A DNA stretch of 64,000 nucleotides from Collimonas arenae. GTDB taxonomy: Bacteria > Pseudomonadota > Gammaproteobacteria > Burkholderiales > Burkholderiaceae_D. Each line of letters starts with the position of its first letter. Within the stretch, counting starts at the first letter, position 1. The notes under the pieces are model-generated. The model had not been told where the DNA came from. It saw nothing but the letters and a program-made list of their open reading frames with translations, and did no database searches. Positions 34,757 through 43,573 of this stretch are shown here, in pieces. The stretch is from positions 3,914,620 through 3,978,619 of the forward strand of contig NZ_CP013233.1 in NCBI RefSeq assembly GCF_001584165.1, written 5' to 3'. The position numbers and the translations under genes were made by a program.

Positions 34757-35188
34757 ATGCCGCATGTCAAATTTATGCATGGTTCAGCCGAAGAAACAGA
34801 AACCGCGTTTTACGACGCCATGAGCCGGGCCGATATCGAGGCCATGATGGCGCTGTGGGCGGACGACGACGAGATCGTCTGCATCCATCCGAATGCATCA
34901 CGGCTGCATGGACATGCGGCGATCCGGGCGGCGTTCGAAGTTCTGTTCGAGCGCGGCGGTGTGCATATCCGGGCGCGCCAGCTGCACGTCACACATAACA
35001 TGTCGACCAGCATCCACAACCTGGTCGAAGAATTGCACCAGACTACCGAGCACGACCGCGATATGCATATCCTGGCGACCAACATCTACATGAAGACGCC
35101 GCGCGGCTGGCGCATCGTGCTGCATCACGCCTCAGTGGCTCCCGGCCCGGCGCCGGAAGAATCCGTGGCGACCACCATGTTGCATTGA
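34757..35188 (+). CDS. NTF2-like (SnoaL/DUF4440-type) small protein
   Basis: The 143-residue protein has the cone-fold pattern of NTF2-like proteins: an N-terminal helix (ETETAFYDAMSRADIEAMMALW), the DDDEIVCIHP strand, GHAAIRAAFEVLF and a C-terminal RGWRIVLHHAS strand. Such folds serve as small enzymes or binding modules; no function can be given. ATG 34757 has GGAGG upstream. It precedes the yheT-like hydrolase by 36 bases and may be cotranscribed. Confidence 0.82.
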   Translation: MPHVKFMHGSAEETETAFYDAMSRADIEAMMALWADDDEIVCIHPNASRLHGHAAIRAAFEVLFERGGVHIRARQLHVTHNMSTSIHNLVEELHQTTEHDRDMHILATNIYMKTPRGWRIVLHHASVAPGPAPEESVATTMLH

Positions 35189-35224
35189 CATTACTCTCCC
35201 AAGCATAGGTTTTAAAGTGTTCGT

Positions 35225-36196
35225 ATGAGTCCCTCCGCTTTCCCATCTTCCTATCCGGCACCGCTGTGGCTCCCCGGTGGCCATCTGCAAACCATCTATC
35301 CGGCGACCTGCATCAGCAAGCCGGCCGTCAGTTACCGGCGCGAGCGCTGGGATACCCCGGACGGCGATTTCATCGATATCGATTTTGTCGACGGCCAGCC
35401 GGGCCTGCCGCTGGTAGTGCTGTTCCACGGGCTGGAAGGCTCCTCTGACAGCCACTACAGCCGCGCCCTGATGGCGCAACTGGCGGCGATGGGCTGGTCG
35501 GGCGCGGTGCCGCATTTTCGCGGCTGCTCCGGCGAAATCAACCAGGCGCCACGTTTCTATCATTCCGGCGACGCCGAAGAAATCGACTGGATACTGCGCC
35601 GCCTGTCGGCCTCGCGCGCCGACAAGCAATTCAGCAAATTCTATGCAACCGGCGTTTCACTCGGCGGCAACGCCCTGCTGCGCTGGCTCGGCGAATCGCA
35701 GCACGAAGCCAAGATCATCGATGCCGCCTGCGCCATCTCCGCGCCGCTCGACCTGGCCGGTGGCGGCGCCGCGCTGTCGCACGGTTTCAACATGGTCTAT
35801 ACGCGCTCGTTCCTGCGCACCATGAAGAGCAAATCGCTCGACAAGCTACAGCAGTTCCCGCGCCTGTTCGACCGCGAAAAAATGCTCAGTGCGCGCGATC
35901 TCTACGAGTTTGACAATGTCGTCACCGCGCCCCTGCATGGCTTTCGCAACACCGAAGACTATTGGCATCGCGCCAGCGCCAAGCTGGTGATGAACGACAT
36001 CACGATCCCGACGCTGGTGCTCAATGCAAAAAACGATCCCTTCCTGCCGCCGCAGCATCTGCCGCCGAAGGCTGCCTCCAGCGTCACGCTCGAATATCCG
36101 GAGCAAGGCGGCCATGTCGGCTTCGCCGTCGGCGGCCCGCCCGGCCGGCTGGATTGGCTGCCGCAACGCATGCTGCGCTTTTTGTCGGAGACCTGA
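35225..36196 (+). CDS. YheT-family alpha/beta hydrolase
   Basis: The 323-residue protein carries PLWLPGGHLQTIYP at its start, the oxyanion region FHGLEGSSDSHY, nucleophile motif GVSLGGN, the acid in NDPFLPP and the catalytic His in GGHVGF. This matches the YheT/ABHD1-3 esterase family. The substrate is unknown; relatives act on lipid esters. It ends 6 bases before the next gene. Confidence 0.9.
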   Translation: MSPSAFPSSYPAPLWLPGGHLQTIYPATCISKPAVSYRRERWDTPDGDFIDIDFVDGQPGLPLVVLFHGLEGSSDSHYSRALMAQLAAMGWSGAVPHFRGCSGEINQAPRFYHSGDAEEIDWILRRLSASRADKQFSKFYATGVSLGGNALLRWLGESQHEAKIIDAACAISAPLDLAGGGAALSHGFNMVYTRSFLRTMKSKSLDKLQQFPRLFDREKMLSARDLYEFDNVVTAPLHGFRNTEDYWHRASAKLVMNDITIPTLVLNAKNDPFLPPQHLPPKAASSVTLEYPEQGGHVGFAVGGPPGRLDWLPQRMLRFLSET

Positions 36197-36202
36197 TCAG
36201 CC

Positions 36203-36799
36203 ATGGATGACATCGTCGAACAGGCAATGCGCAAATGGCCGAACGTGCCACACTGCTACGGCTGGCTGGGATTGGACGCGCGCGGCGCATGGCGCATGCG
36301 CGATGAACAGACGCAACGCCAGAATCTACTGGGCGATAAGATCATGCATGCGGCGCTGGTTGGTTTCATCAATCGTAACTACAAAGCAGATGAGCAAGGC
36401 TGCTGGTATTTCCAGAATGGTCCGCAGCGGGTGTATGTCGACCTGGAACTGACGCCCTATATTGCCCATACCGATCCGGCCTTGGGCTTTGTCTTGCAGA
36501 CTGGCGAAGCGATGACCGATATCGAGGCAGTCATGCTGACCGACAAAGGCAGCCTGTTACTGATTGCGCCGGGTCAGGTTGCGGCAATCGATGATCGCGA
36601 TCTGGCGCAAGCGTTGGCGGCTTTGCGCCTGGATGGAAAAATTGCCAGCGATGACGCTCTATTGGCCTGGATGGAAAATCCATCAGATCAGGGGAGCCTG
36701 ACTTGGCAGCCCGCGGAGACAGCAATCGCCGTCTCCCACATTGCCACCAGCAACATCGCAACGCATTTCGGTTTTGTCTCTAAACCACGCCAACCCTAG
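36203..36799 (+). CDS. Conserved DUF protein following the YheT hydrolase
   Basis: I do not recognise a characterised family. The 198-residue protein is soluble, with no signal peptide, and begins MDDIVEQAMRKWPNVPHCYG followed by WLGLDARGAWRMRDE. Aromatic and acidic residues are spread over the whole length. A gene of this kind commonly follows yheT-like genes in Burkholderiales as far as I recall, so a shared role is possible. The stop TAG touches the first repeat unit at 36798. Confidence 0.75.
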   Translation: MDDIVEQAMRKWPNVPHCYGWLGLDARGAWRMRDEQTQRQNLLGDKIMHAALVGFINRNYKADEQGCWYFQNGPQRVYVDLELTPYIAHTDPALGFVLQTGEAMTDIEAVMLTDKGSLLLIAPGQVAAIDDRDLAQALAALRLDGKIASDDALLAWMENPSDQGSLTWQPAETAIAVSHIATSNIATHFGFVSKPRQP

Positions 36800-37380
36800 T
36801 CAAATGGGGTCAGAGTTTTTTTACGACAGCCTCACCGTCGTAAATTACTCTGCCCCCATTTGACGGGCCAAGAAGAAACAACCTCCACATCCCCAAGTGT
36901 CGCTCAACCAAGGTTAGAACGACATTATCTACACTCCACCATCATCCCCCACGAACGCGGGGATCCACTTTAACGGGTATGGCAATAAACATGGATTCCC
37001 GCGTTCGCGGGAATGACAGGTCGCAAAAACGGAAACGCTGAAGTCAAATGGGGTCAGAGTTTTTTTACGACAGCCTCATCGTCGTGAATTACTCTGCCCC
37101 ATTTGACGAACCACGAAGAAACGACCTCCACATCCCCAAATGTTGCTCAGCCAAGGTTAGAACGACATTATCTACACTCCACCGTCATCCCCGCAAACGC
37201 GGGGATCCACTTTAACGAGCATGGCAATAAACATGGATTCCCGCGTTCGCGGGAATGACGGGGTCGCCAAAACGGAAACGCTGAAGTCAAATGGGGTCAG
37301 AGTTTTTTTACGACAGCCTCATCGTCGTAAATTACTCTGCCCCCATTTGACGGACCACAGAGAAACAACCTCCGCATCCC
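36798..37380. repeat. Tandem 243-bp unit, two full copies plus a partial third
   Basis: Units begin at 36798, 37042 and 37285, each with AGTCAAATGGGGTCAGAG. Each full unit contains a 64-bp hairpin (36800-36863 in copy 1; ends TCAAATGGGG and CCCCATTTGA), a unique stretch, then an inverted pair of REP-like palindromes (36943-37014 and 37187-37256) with 24-base spacers. Copy 3 stops about 95 bases in, at the end of bepA. Copies differ at scattered bases. No gene lies in this 580-base region. Confidence 0.9.
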
Positions 37381-38870
37381 TACTCCTTGGAAGCCTTCAC
37401 TTCCTCTTTCCACCGCTCCTGCAACTCCCGTTCACGCGCATCAATCATCGACTGATCGTAAAACCCCGCATCCGGCGAATTACGCGCAATGCGCAACTGA
37501 TCCAGCGCCGCCGGCACACTACCGGTCAACACGTAAGACTCCGCCAAAGCCATATGCTGCAACGCCCGTTTACCCTGCGCCGAATACGCCTTGGCCAGCA
37601 AATCCTGCACGTCCGCATCCTGTCGATAAATCTGCGCCTGTTCGCGCAGGTACTTGGTCACTTCATCCAGCCGTTTGCTGGCAATCAGCACCCTGGCATA
37701 CTGATGCGCCAATCCGCGCGACAGCGGAAATTGCACTTGCGCCTGCTCCACCAGCTTCAGCGCCTCCGCCTCGCGCTTGGTGGCCAGCATGATTTCGATC
37801 CCCAGATCGGTCAGTACCAGGCTTTGCTTGGCCGGCGCAGCAGCCGCCACGGCCTGGTTCAGCAAGTCTTCCGCCTTGGCGTAATCTTCCTTCTTGAACG
37901 CCAGGAAAGCCATGCCGTATTTGGCGGCAACGATTTGCTGCTTGGTGTACAGATTCAGCTGCGCTTCGAAGACGTATTGCGCATCGCGCCGGCCCAGCTC
38001 GGTATCATCCTGCAGCACTCGGACACGGGCACGTATCAACTGAAAATCCAGGTTATCGGCACGCTGCCGATAGCGCTGCTCGCGGATCCGCGCCTCGATG
38101 TCGGCGATGCGTTCGGTGGTCAGCGGATGCGTCAGCAGATACGGCGGAATCGCATCGGAATAATTGCGCGAAGCGGTTTGCATGCGGCCAAAAAATGCCA
38201 CCATGCCGCTGGTGTCGAAGCCGCCGGAATCCAGGATCGACAGCCCGATCCGATCCGCCTCGCGCTCTGCATCACGGCTGAAGTTCAACTGCCGCTGCAT
38301 CGCCAGGCCGGTGCCGCCCATCATCACCGCCGCGCCGGCGTCGCCGCTGCCGCGCATCGCCAGCGCACCCAGCAGCATCGAAGCCAGGGCAATCATCGAA
38401 TCCTGTTTTTGGCTGCCCAGCATGCGCGCGATATGGCGCTGCGCGACGTGGCCGATTTCATGCGCCAGCACCGAAGCCAACTCGGATTCACTCTGCGCCG
38501 CCAGGATCAGTCCGGAATGCACGCCGATAAAACCGCCGGGCAATGCAAATGCGTTCAAGACCGGATCGCGTACCGCGAAAAAGAAAAAATCAAAACCCGC
38601 TTCGCCGCGTACTTCCGGCCGCGCGGCAACCAGCGTCCAGCCGAAATTGTTCAGGTACTCCAGCAGCGGAGCATCGTTCATGTAATCCGGATCGCGCCGG
38701 ATATCGTGCATGATCTCCTCGCCGAGCTTGCGTTCCATCAACGGCGGCAGCGATTCGCGCGCAGAATCGCCCAATGTCGGCAGGTTTTGTATGGCCAAGG
38801 CGGACGGCAGCGGCAGCGCGCAACACACGCTGACGAGCGCAGCAAGCAGTATCCGTTGTGGCGATTGCAA
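37380..38870 (-). CDS. bepA: BepA/YfgC-like periplasmic metalloprotease-chaperone
   Basis: BepA-type M48 proteases assist or degrade outer membrane proteins at the Bam and Lpt machines. The 496-residue protein has a signal peptide (about residues 1-26), the zinc motif HEIGH (137-141), third ligand Glu204 in DAEREADRIG, and a C-terminal TPR array (about 300-496). The stop lies at the edge of the third copy of the tandem repeat, so its mRNA 3' end would contain repeat hairpins. Confidence 0.92.
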   Translation of the reverse strand: MQSPQRILLAALVSVCCALPLPSALAIQNLPTLGDSARESLPPLMERKLGEEIMHDIRRDPDYMNDAPLLEYLNNFGWTLVAARPEVRGEAGFDFFFFAVRDPVLNAFALPGGFIGVHSGLILAAQSESELASVLAHEIGHVAQRHIARMLGSQKQDSMIALASMLLGALAMRGSGDAGAAVMMGGTGLAMQRQLNFSRDAEREADRIGLSILDSGGFDTSGMVAFFGRMQTASRNYSDAIPPYLLTHPLTTERIADIEARIREQRYRQRADNLDFQLIRARVRVLQDDTELGRRDAQYVFEAQLNLYTKQQIVAAKYGMAFLAFKKEDYAKAEDLLNQAVAAAAPAKQSLVLTDLGIEIMLATKREAEALKLVEQAQVQFPLSRGLAHQYARVLIASKRLDEVTKYLREQAQIYRQDADVQDLLAKAYSAQGKRALQHMALAESYVLTGSVPAALDQLRIARNSPDAGFYDQSMIDARERELQERWKEEVKASKE

Positions 38871-39061
38871 TGGTCGGGCATTGATTACTGGATAGTGTCA
38901 AAATCACGATGCTATGATACTAAGCTAGCAAGTAAGTTCGCGTCAGTAATTTTAAATGGGCACCATTCCCGTGAACACGGAAATCCGGCTCGGCCGTAAA
39001 ATGGCCGCCCGCCTTCGTGGAAACGACGCCACTGATTGCATCACCTAATGAACATATCGCC

Positions 39062-39559
39062 ATGACCGACAAAACACCCGCCCCCGGCAAACTGACACAC
39101 TTCGATCAAACCGGCCAGGCCCACATGGTCGATGTCGGCAACAAGAACGACACCCACCGCATCGCCGTCGCCAGCGGCCGCATCCGCATGAAGGCCGAAA
39201 CCCTGGCGCTGATCCAGTCCGGCACCGCAAAAAAAGGCGACGTACTAGGCATCGCCCGCATCGCCGCCATTATGGCCACCAAACGCACCAGCGATTTGAT
39301 TCCGCTGTGCCATCCGCTGGCGCTGACGCGGGTGACGGTTGATTTCAGTATTGATGAGAGCGATGCCAGCATCGGATGTACCGCACAGGCGGAAACGGTG
39401 GGCAAGACCGGGGTAGAGATGGAAGCGCTGACTGCGGTCCAGATCGGCTTGTTGACGATCTATGACATGTGCAAGGCGGTGGACCGGGGGATGGTGATTA
39501 CCGATGTCCGGGTGATGGAAAAGCATGGCGGCAAGTCGGGGGATTGGGTGGCGGAATAA
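39062..39559 (+). CDS. moaC: Cyclic pyranopterin monophosphate synthase MoaC
   Basis: MoaC makes the pterin ring precursor of molybdenum cofactor with MoaA. The 165-residue protein shows [43 protein letters not shown] and [14 protein letters not shown] 39062 gives the usual N-terminus (MTDKTPAP). A 15-codon extension is open upstream. It is divergent from bepA; a decayed palindromic repeat lies between them (38963-38985). Confidence 0.95.
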   Translation: MTDKTPAPGKLTHFDQTGQAHMVDVGNKNDTHRIAVASGRIRMKAETLALIQSGTAKKGDVLGIARIAAIMATKRTSDLIPLCHPLALTRVTVDFSIDESDASIGCTAQAETVGKTGVEMEALTAVQIGLLTIYDMCKAVDRGMVITDVRVMEKHGGKSGDWVAE

Positions 39560-39583
39560 TGCGTTGAAACATCCGCCCCCGCT

Positions 39584-41038
39584 TCAGAAATAACCGCCGG
39601 CCCAAATTCGGGGCCGCAACAGTGGGTGTGGATAGAGTTCTTTTTGCAGATTCTGCTCTTCATAAGCAGGCAAATTCAGAATCTCCGGCCACAAGCCATT
39701 GAAGAGAAAATAAATCGACGCCAGCAGAATGACGATGCCACCTACCCTCATCGTCATCGATAACCGCACCGTAGTAACCTGCGCCGCCGGCGTCATTGAC
39801 GCGGTCCATCCCCAGGCGCAGCCGATGTACAAGGCAATCCACAGCTGACTGGTCGGCATCACGATCAAGCCCGACACCAGTCCATCCACCAGAATCGCCA
39901 CGCCGATGGTCAACCAGGCAGCCAGCGTCGTGTGGTTTTTGACATCCTTGGTATCCAGATACTGGCGCACCGCCAGCAACCTTTTCAATCCAAGCCCAAT
40001 CGCCGCCATCAGGCAAAGCAAGGCCGGAATTCCCCATTCGCAGCCGATCTGCAGTATCCAATTATGCGGATGCGCACCGAGTTGCAGATCGCGTCCGTAG
40101 TGCGCGAAATGCAAGGGTCCGACACCCAGCCACGGATGCGCCAGCATGAGTTCCCATGCGCGCGCCCACAACGCCCAACGGCTGGAGCTGGGATTTTCCA
40201 TGGTGCGGTCAACTACGGAAAACAGAAAACCAAATGGCTGCAAACCCAGTGAAAGCGGGACCAAGACGTAAAACAGGATATATATGCCGAGGCCGATTAG
40301 CGCGGACCACAGCATTGTTCGGCACCATTGCAGGGCGTCTTTTCGTAGACAAAACCAGGTGACGAACATGCCGGCCAGCAGGCCAATAAAAGTGCCGCGT
40401 CCGGCTGTGACAAAGAGCAGCGTCCACCATATTGATGTTACGGCCCAGGCGAATATGTTTTGTTTGCTGCCGCTACTGCGGCATATCAGCAGAGCGAGCA
40501 GCGGCAATGTGATTGTTTGAACGTGGTTGAAAAACCGGTAGTTGTCGAAACCGAAAATGAAACTTTCATTCGGCGGTTGAGTACCTTTTATGATCAAGGC
40601 CATATAGACAATGATTTCAAGCAGAATATAGGCGGCACATCCAAGCGCGCACAGTCGCAATATCTGATTCAAGAGCGGGGTATTTTTTGTCGCGAGCTCT
40701 AACGCAACCAAGTAGAGCATTGCTAACAACAACAGAAAATTTGCCCATTCAAACAAGGCGTATCGCGGTGAATGGGCAAAAATGCTGGAAACGGCTCCAA
40801 GCAAAAAAAACAACAAGATCTGGCTAATCAGGTTGCTGTTGCATAGCCGCAAGAAAGAAGCGAATCGGAACAAATAACTGCAACTGAAAATTGCAGTTAA
40901 GAGCGTACAGAGAGTTTCAAAAAACCTCTGGTTATCGTAAAAACCGACACCAGGGGCAACACTGAATACCAATATTGTGCTCAACACCCCCGCTATAACG
41001 ATCAAGTAACTAGCTGTGACTTTGGAGGTCAATACCAT
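39584..41038 (-). CDS. pglL: PglL/Wzy-type O-oligosaccharyltransferase, probable pilin glycosylation enzyme
   Basis: The 484-residue inner membrane protein has about 11-12 helices and a large periplasmic loop with AHPHNWILQIGCEWG (Wzy_C domain), which carries the catalytic His region of PglL/PilO ligases. These enzymes transfer lipid-linked glycans onto pilin Ser/Thr. It is the last gene of pilA-tfpZ-pglL; its start overlaps the upstream gene by 10 bases. The context supports pilin as the acceptor. Confidence 0.85.
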   Translation of the reverse strand: MVLTSKVTASYLIVIAGVLSTILVFSVAPGVGFYDNQRFFETLCTLLTAIFSCSYLFRFASFLRLCNSNLISQILLFFLLGAVSSIFAHSPRYALFEWANFLLLLAMLYLVALELATKNTPLLNQILRLCALGCAAYILLEIIVYMALIIKGTQPPNESFIFGFDNYRFFNHVQTITLPLLALLICRSSGSKQNIFAWAVTSIWWTLLFVTAGRGTFIGLLAGMFVTWFCLRKDALQWCRTMLWSALIGLGIYILFYVLVPLSLGLQPFGFLFSVVDRTMENPSSSRWALWARAWELMLAHPWLGVGPLHFAHYGRDLQLGAHPHNWILQIGCEWGIPALLCLMAAIGLGLKRLLAVRQYLDTKDVKNHTTLAAWLTIGVAILVDGLVSGLIVMPTSQLWIALYIGCAWGWTASMTPAAQVTTVRLSMTMRVGGIVILLASIYFLFNGLWPEILNLPAYEEQNLQKELYPHPLLRPRIWAGGYF

Positions 41039-41793
41039 GGTTTCAAATTAACCATCTCCAAGATTTCGGCCGAATTGCGATTCACGATGACCACCAAATC
41101 ACATGCTTTGCCTTTTAGCGGAAGATACGCAACATCAATTTTCAATGCGGTGTATTTGGTTACCAAAGCATCAACTATAGATAACTCATTTTGATTAAAT
41201 TTTTTTAGTAGGCCTAAAGGCTGACTTTGTTTAAGCACATCTGCTCTTTGTGTCGTATAGGGCACATAGTATTGTGGCATTTGTGGCAAATCGTCACCAC
41301 CAGACAATGAGCCAAACAAAAGTTCATTACGCGCATTGGTATCGTCCGGTCGGCGCGCTGCTATAACTACAGGACCAAATTTCGGCAAGGACTGATATTC
41401 GCGATTTGTTACTTTAGCTAATTTTTCGTCTGTAATATCGTTAGCAAAAGCCAAATCGAAACGATCCGTACTAAATACAACATATACTGGGCGCGCAATG
41501 TATACGGCATGCAAACCATATAACAAAGCTGCCGCCTGTACCATTGCCACGATCGCCAGATCACGTTTCAACTCTTTTTTCTTCGGATTGAATACGATCA
41601 ACGTAATTACAGGCCCCAGTGTCACATCAACCAACAGTAACAACATATAAATGTCGCGTACCCCGTTTGCAAGCGCCAAATATCCTGGATACCACAGTAA
41701 AAATACCAGCATTGCAGAAAGCAATGCGACACAAGAAGAGGCTAGTAAGTGCCAGCCGAATGCGTGAAAGCGATTTATATGACTTAACTTCAT
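41029..41793 (-). CDS. tfpZ: TfpX/TfpZ-like type IV pilin accessory protein
   Basis: The 254-residue protein has three or four N-terminal membrane helices (including GWHLLASSCVALLSAMLVFL and a DVTLGPVITLIVFN helix) and a periplasmic C-terminal domain from about residue 100. This layout and its place next to pilA match TfpX/TfpZ accessory proteins, which assist assembly or glycosylation of particular pilins. It is coupled to the pglL-like gene. Codon use is more A/T-rich than in neighbouring housekeeping genes, which could indicate transfer of the pilin locus. Confidence 0.82.
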   Translation of the reverse strand: MKLSHINRFHAFGWHLLASSCVALLSAMLVFLLWYPGYLALANGVRDIYMLLLLVDVTLGPVITLIVFNPKKKELKRDLAIVAMVQAAALLYGLHAVYIARPVYVVFSTDRFDLAFANDITDEKLAKVTNREYQSLPKFGPVVIAARRPDDTNARNELLFGSLSGGDDLPQMPQYYVPYTTQRADVLKQSQPLGLLKKFNQNELSIVDALVTKYTALKIDVAYLPLKGKACDLVVIVNRNSAEILEMVNLKPWY

Positions 41794-41807
41794 CATCCAT
41801 CTCTATG

Positions 41808-41832
41808 AAAAACGCCGCATATGCGGGCGTTT
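41808..41832 (-). terminator. Terminator or attenuator after pilA
   Basis: The minus strand has AAACGCCCGCAT / ATGCGGCGTTT followed by T's, 53 bases after the pilA stop and before tfpZ. It would lower expression of the accessory genes relative to pilin. Confidence 0.8.
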
Positions 41833-41885
41833 GCTTCACTTAGCTCCAGTTCTGCTAACTTAGCCGAATTGGATTTGCATCTATT

Positions 41886-42392
41886 TTACAGTCCACCAAG
41901 AACCGCTTGACGGCAGCTCGCTGGGAAATATTTCAAATTAGTTCCTACTGCATCGGTGCCACACGACCAACCCAAAACTGCATCCCCACCAGTTGCCATT
42001 GCAGTTTTACGCGCAGCATCGGTTGTAGGTTGCAAAATGATATGAGCAGTGTCCGCACCAGAGCCAGTTCCCTGAATTGCGCCCGAAGTAATTGCTGCAG
42101 TCTTGCTATCGACGGACAAACCTTTAGCCATATACTTAGTTGTAACTTGGCTATTACATCCTGCAGCATCTGCATCAGCCGGGAACGCCGCATTAGTTTG
42201 CAAGAATTCGGAAACCGCATTTTTACAAGCGCCAACTTGCAAGTTAACTTCTGTAATTTTCGCCCGCGCTGTGTAGTCTTGGTAGGCTGGCAAAGCTACT
42301 GCAGCCAAAATACCGATAATCGCCACAACGATCATCAATTCGATCAGGGTAAAACCGCGCTGTGCGCGTTGCTTCATTTGCATCGATTTCAT
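41886..42392 (-). CDS. pilA: Type IVa major pilin PilA
   Basis: The 168-residue prepilin has a 13-residue leader ending in Gly, cleaved before Phe14, the conserved Glu5 of the mature protein, and the hydrophobic helix [20 protein letters not shown]. Cysteines near the C-terminus (WSCGTD ... PASCRQ) form the D-region loop; a second Cys pair lies earlier (GACKNA, AAGCNS). The neighbours tfpZ-like and pglL-like genes suggest a glycosylated pilin. A sigma-54 promoter lies upstream. Confidence 0.95.
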   Translation of the reverse strand: MKSMQMKQRAQRGFTLIELMIVVAIIGILAAVALPAYQDYTARAKITEVNLQVGACKNAVSEFLQTNAAFPADADAAGCNSQVTTKYMAKGLSVDSKTAAITSGAIQGTGSGADTAHIILQPTTDAARKTAMATGGDAVLGWSCGTDAVGTNLKYFPASCRQAVLGGL

Positions 42393-42799
42393 TTGTTTCT
42401 CCTGTTAATAAAAGGGGTCTGCACTACACGTGATGTAGAGCAATGTCTGTGCCAGTGGGAAATCCTGGATTTTTTCTGATCGCCGGCCGGAAAGTGAGGA
42501 AATTTGGCAGATTTTCGATGTTGCGCTGACAAAGTTTGTCACAAAGAAACTGCGTTAATTCGTCGTCGGCCACTTAATCCGATACCGGCTTGATAGCCAG
42601 TTAATGCGATAGACATTTGGCAACATATTTGTCCGTTTCGCTGCGCTACTAAAACACGCGGAGACGGCGTGCCCGTAAAATTCTGGAGTTCTTCCCGCTT
42701 AGGAGACGCGTAGTAATAGAACGTGGACTGGGGACCAGTCGCTATTACTAGTGCGTAAATAGATAAAAAGACGTACAGCCAACTGACGCTTAAAGCCGC
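42393..42799 (-). other. Gene-free region upstream of pilA
   Basis: The 407 bases between the FHA gene stop and pilA hold the sigma-54 promoter and presumably PilR sites further up. I see no other gene. Confidence 0.7.
42439..42455 (-). promoter_or_regulatory. Sigma-54 (RpoN) promoter of pilA
   Basis: The minus strand reads CTGGCACAGACATTGCT, matching the -24/-12 consensus YTGGCACGRNNNTTGCW with a single mismatch (A for G). It ends 47 bases before the pilA ATG. RpoN with PilS/PilR drives pilA in many proteobacteria. Confidence 0.88.
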
Positions 42800-43399
42800 C
42801 TAAACAGCCTTCCAAGAAAATTTCATCATCGTCCCAGCAATATCAATCACATCCTCATCCTTCAACGCCCGCGCACCAGCGCTTAATGGCACATCATTGA
42901 CCCGTGTATAAGTCTGCCCTTCAACGTGAGTCAATTCGTAACCATGCGGTCGACGCGTGACAATCGCGACCTGAATGCCAGGACGGCCAATCGTGGTCAG
43001 CACCTTGGTCAACAGCATTTCCTTACCTGCGCTCGGCCATCCAATACGGTGATCGTGGCATCCGGCCTCGGCACCGGGAACATCTTGGGCGGTTGTCCTT
43101 GATTTCTTCTTCGGAATCGACCTGGTAGACCAGTTTGTACCTGGCCATCTGGATGATGTCGTTGTGCTGCAGGAAGTGCTTACTGACCGGGTGGCCGTTG
43201 ACCTGGGTGCCGTTGGTGCTGTTGAGGTCTTCCAGAAACGAGTCGTTGTAGATAGTGATGATGACGGCATGCTCGCGCTGATGGCGAGGTTATCAATAAC
43301 CATGTCATTGTGGGCGCGGCGACCGATGGTGGTGCGCTCTTTGGTGAGCGTCATCTCTTGTATCACGGTGCCGCCTTTGGTCAGGATGATCTTCGCCAT
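42800..43399 (-). CDS. FHA-domain protein with three masked one-base frameshifts
   Basis: FHA domains bind phosphothreonine. The N-terminus (MAKIILTKGGTVIQEMTL, TIGRRAHNDMVIDNLAIS) and the C-terminal FHA-like part (LLTKVLTTIGRPG to MMKFSWKAV) are in one frame. The middle makes sense only in other frames, where EHAVIITIYNDSFLEDLNSTNGTQVNG appears in pieces. One base seems missing near 43275, 43091 and 43026. Three losses restore the frame, so the open frame looks intact while about 80 residues are wrong. The repaired protein would have 200 residues and two FHA domains. It lies downstream of a PP2C phosphatase. Confidence 0.8.
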   Translation of the reverse strand: MAKIILTKGGTVIQEMTLTKERTTIGRRAHNDMVIDNLAISASMPSSSLSTTTRFWKTSTAPTAPRSTATRSVSTSCSTTTSSRWPGTNWSTRSIPKKKSRTTAQDVPGAEAGCHDHRIGWPSAGKEMLLTKVLTTIGRPGIQVAIVTRRPHGYELTHVEGQTYTRVNDVPLSAGARALKDEDVIDIAGTMMKFSWKAV

Positions 43400-43573
43400 T
43401 CCTATCTCTCTTGGGAAACGCTATCTGTAAGTTGATTAAAACAATACCGCGGGTGGTCTCACGGCTGCTGGCGCTGGTCAAACTTCCGGTTTTACATGCT
43501 TCAACGCGCCCTAGTTTAATGTTGTTTAGGGGCAATGATACTCAAAATTTGGGATTTCATGACGCCGGGCCAT

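Noticed and set aside
36798..37380. CRISPR array
   Set aside because: Units are 243 bases and nearly identical throughout, with no short repeat/unique spacer pattern and no cas genes.
37221..38999. 592-codon open frame antisense to bepA
   Set aside because: It lies opposite a clear protease gene, begins inside the REP-like repeat and has a low-complexity Arg/Gln/His-rich translation typical of antisense frames in GC-rich genes.
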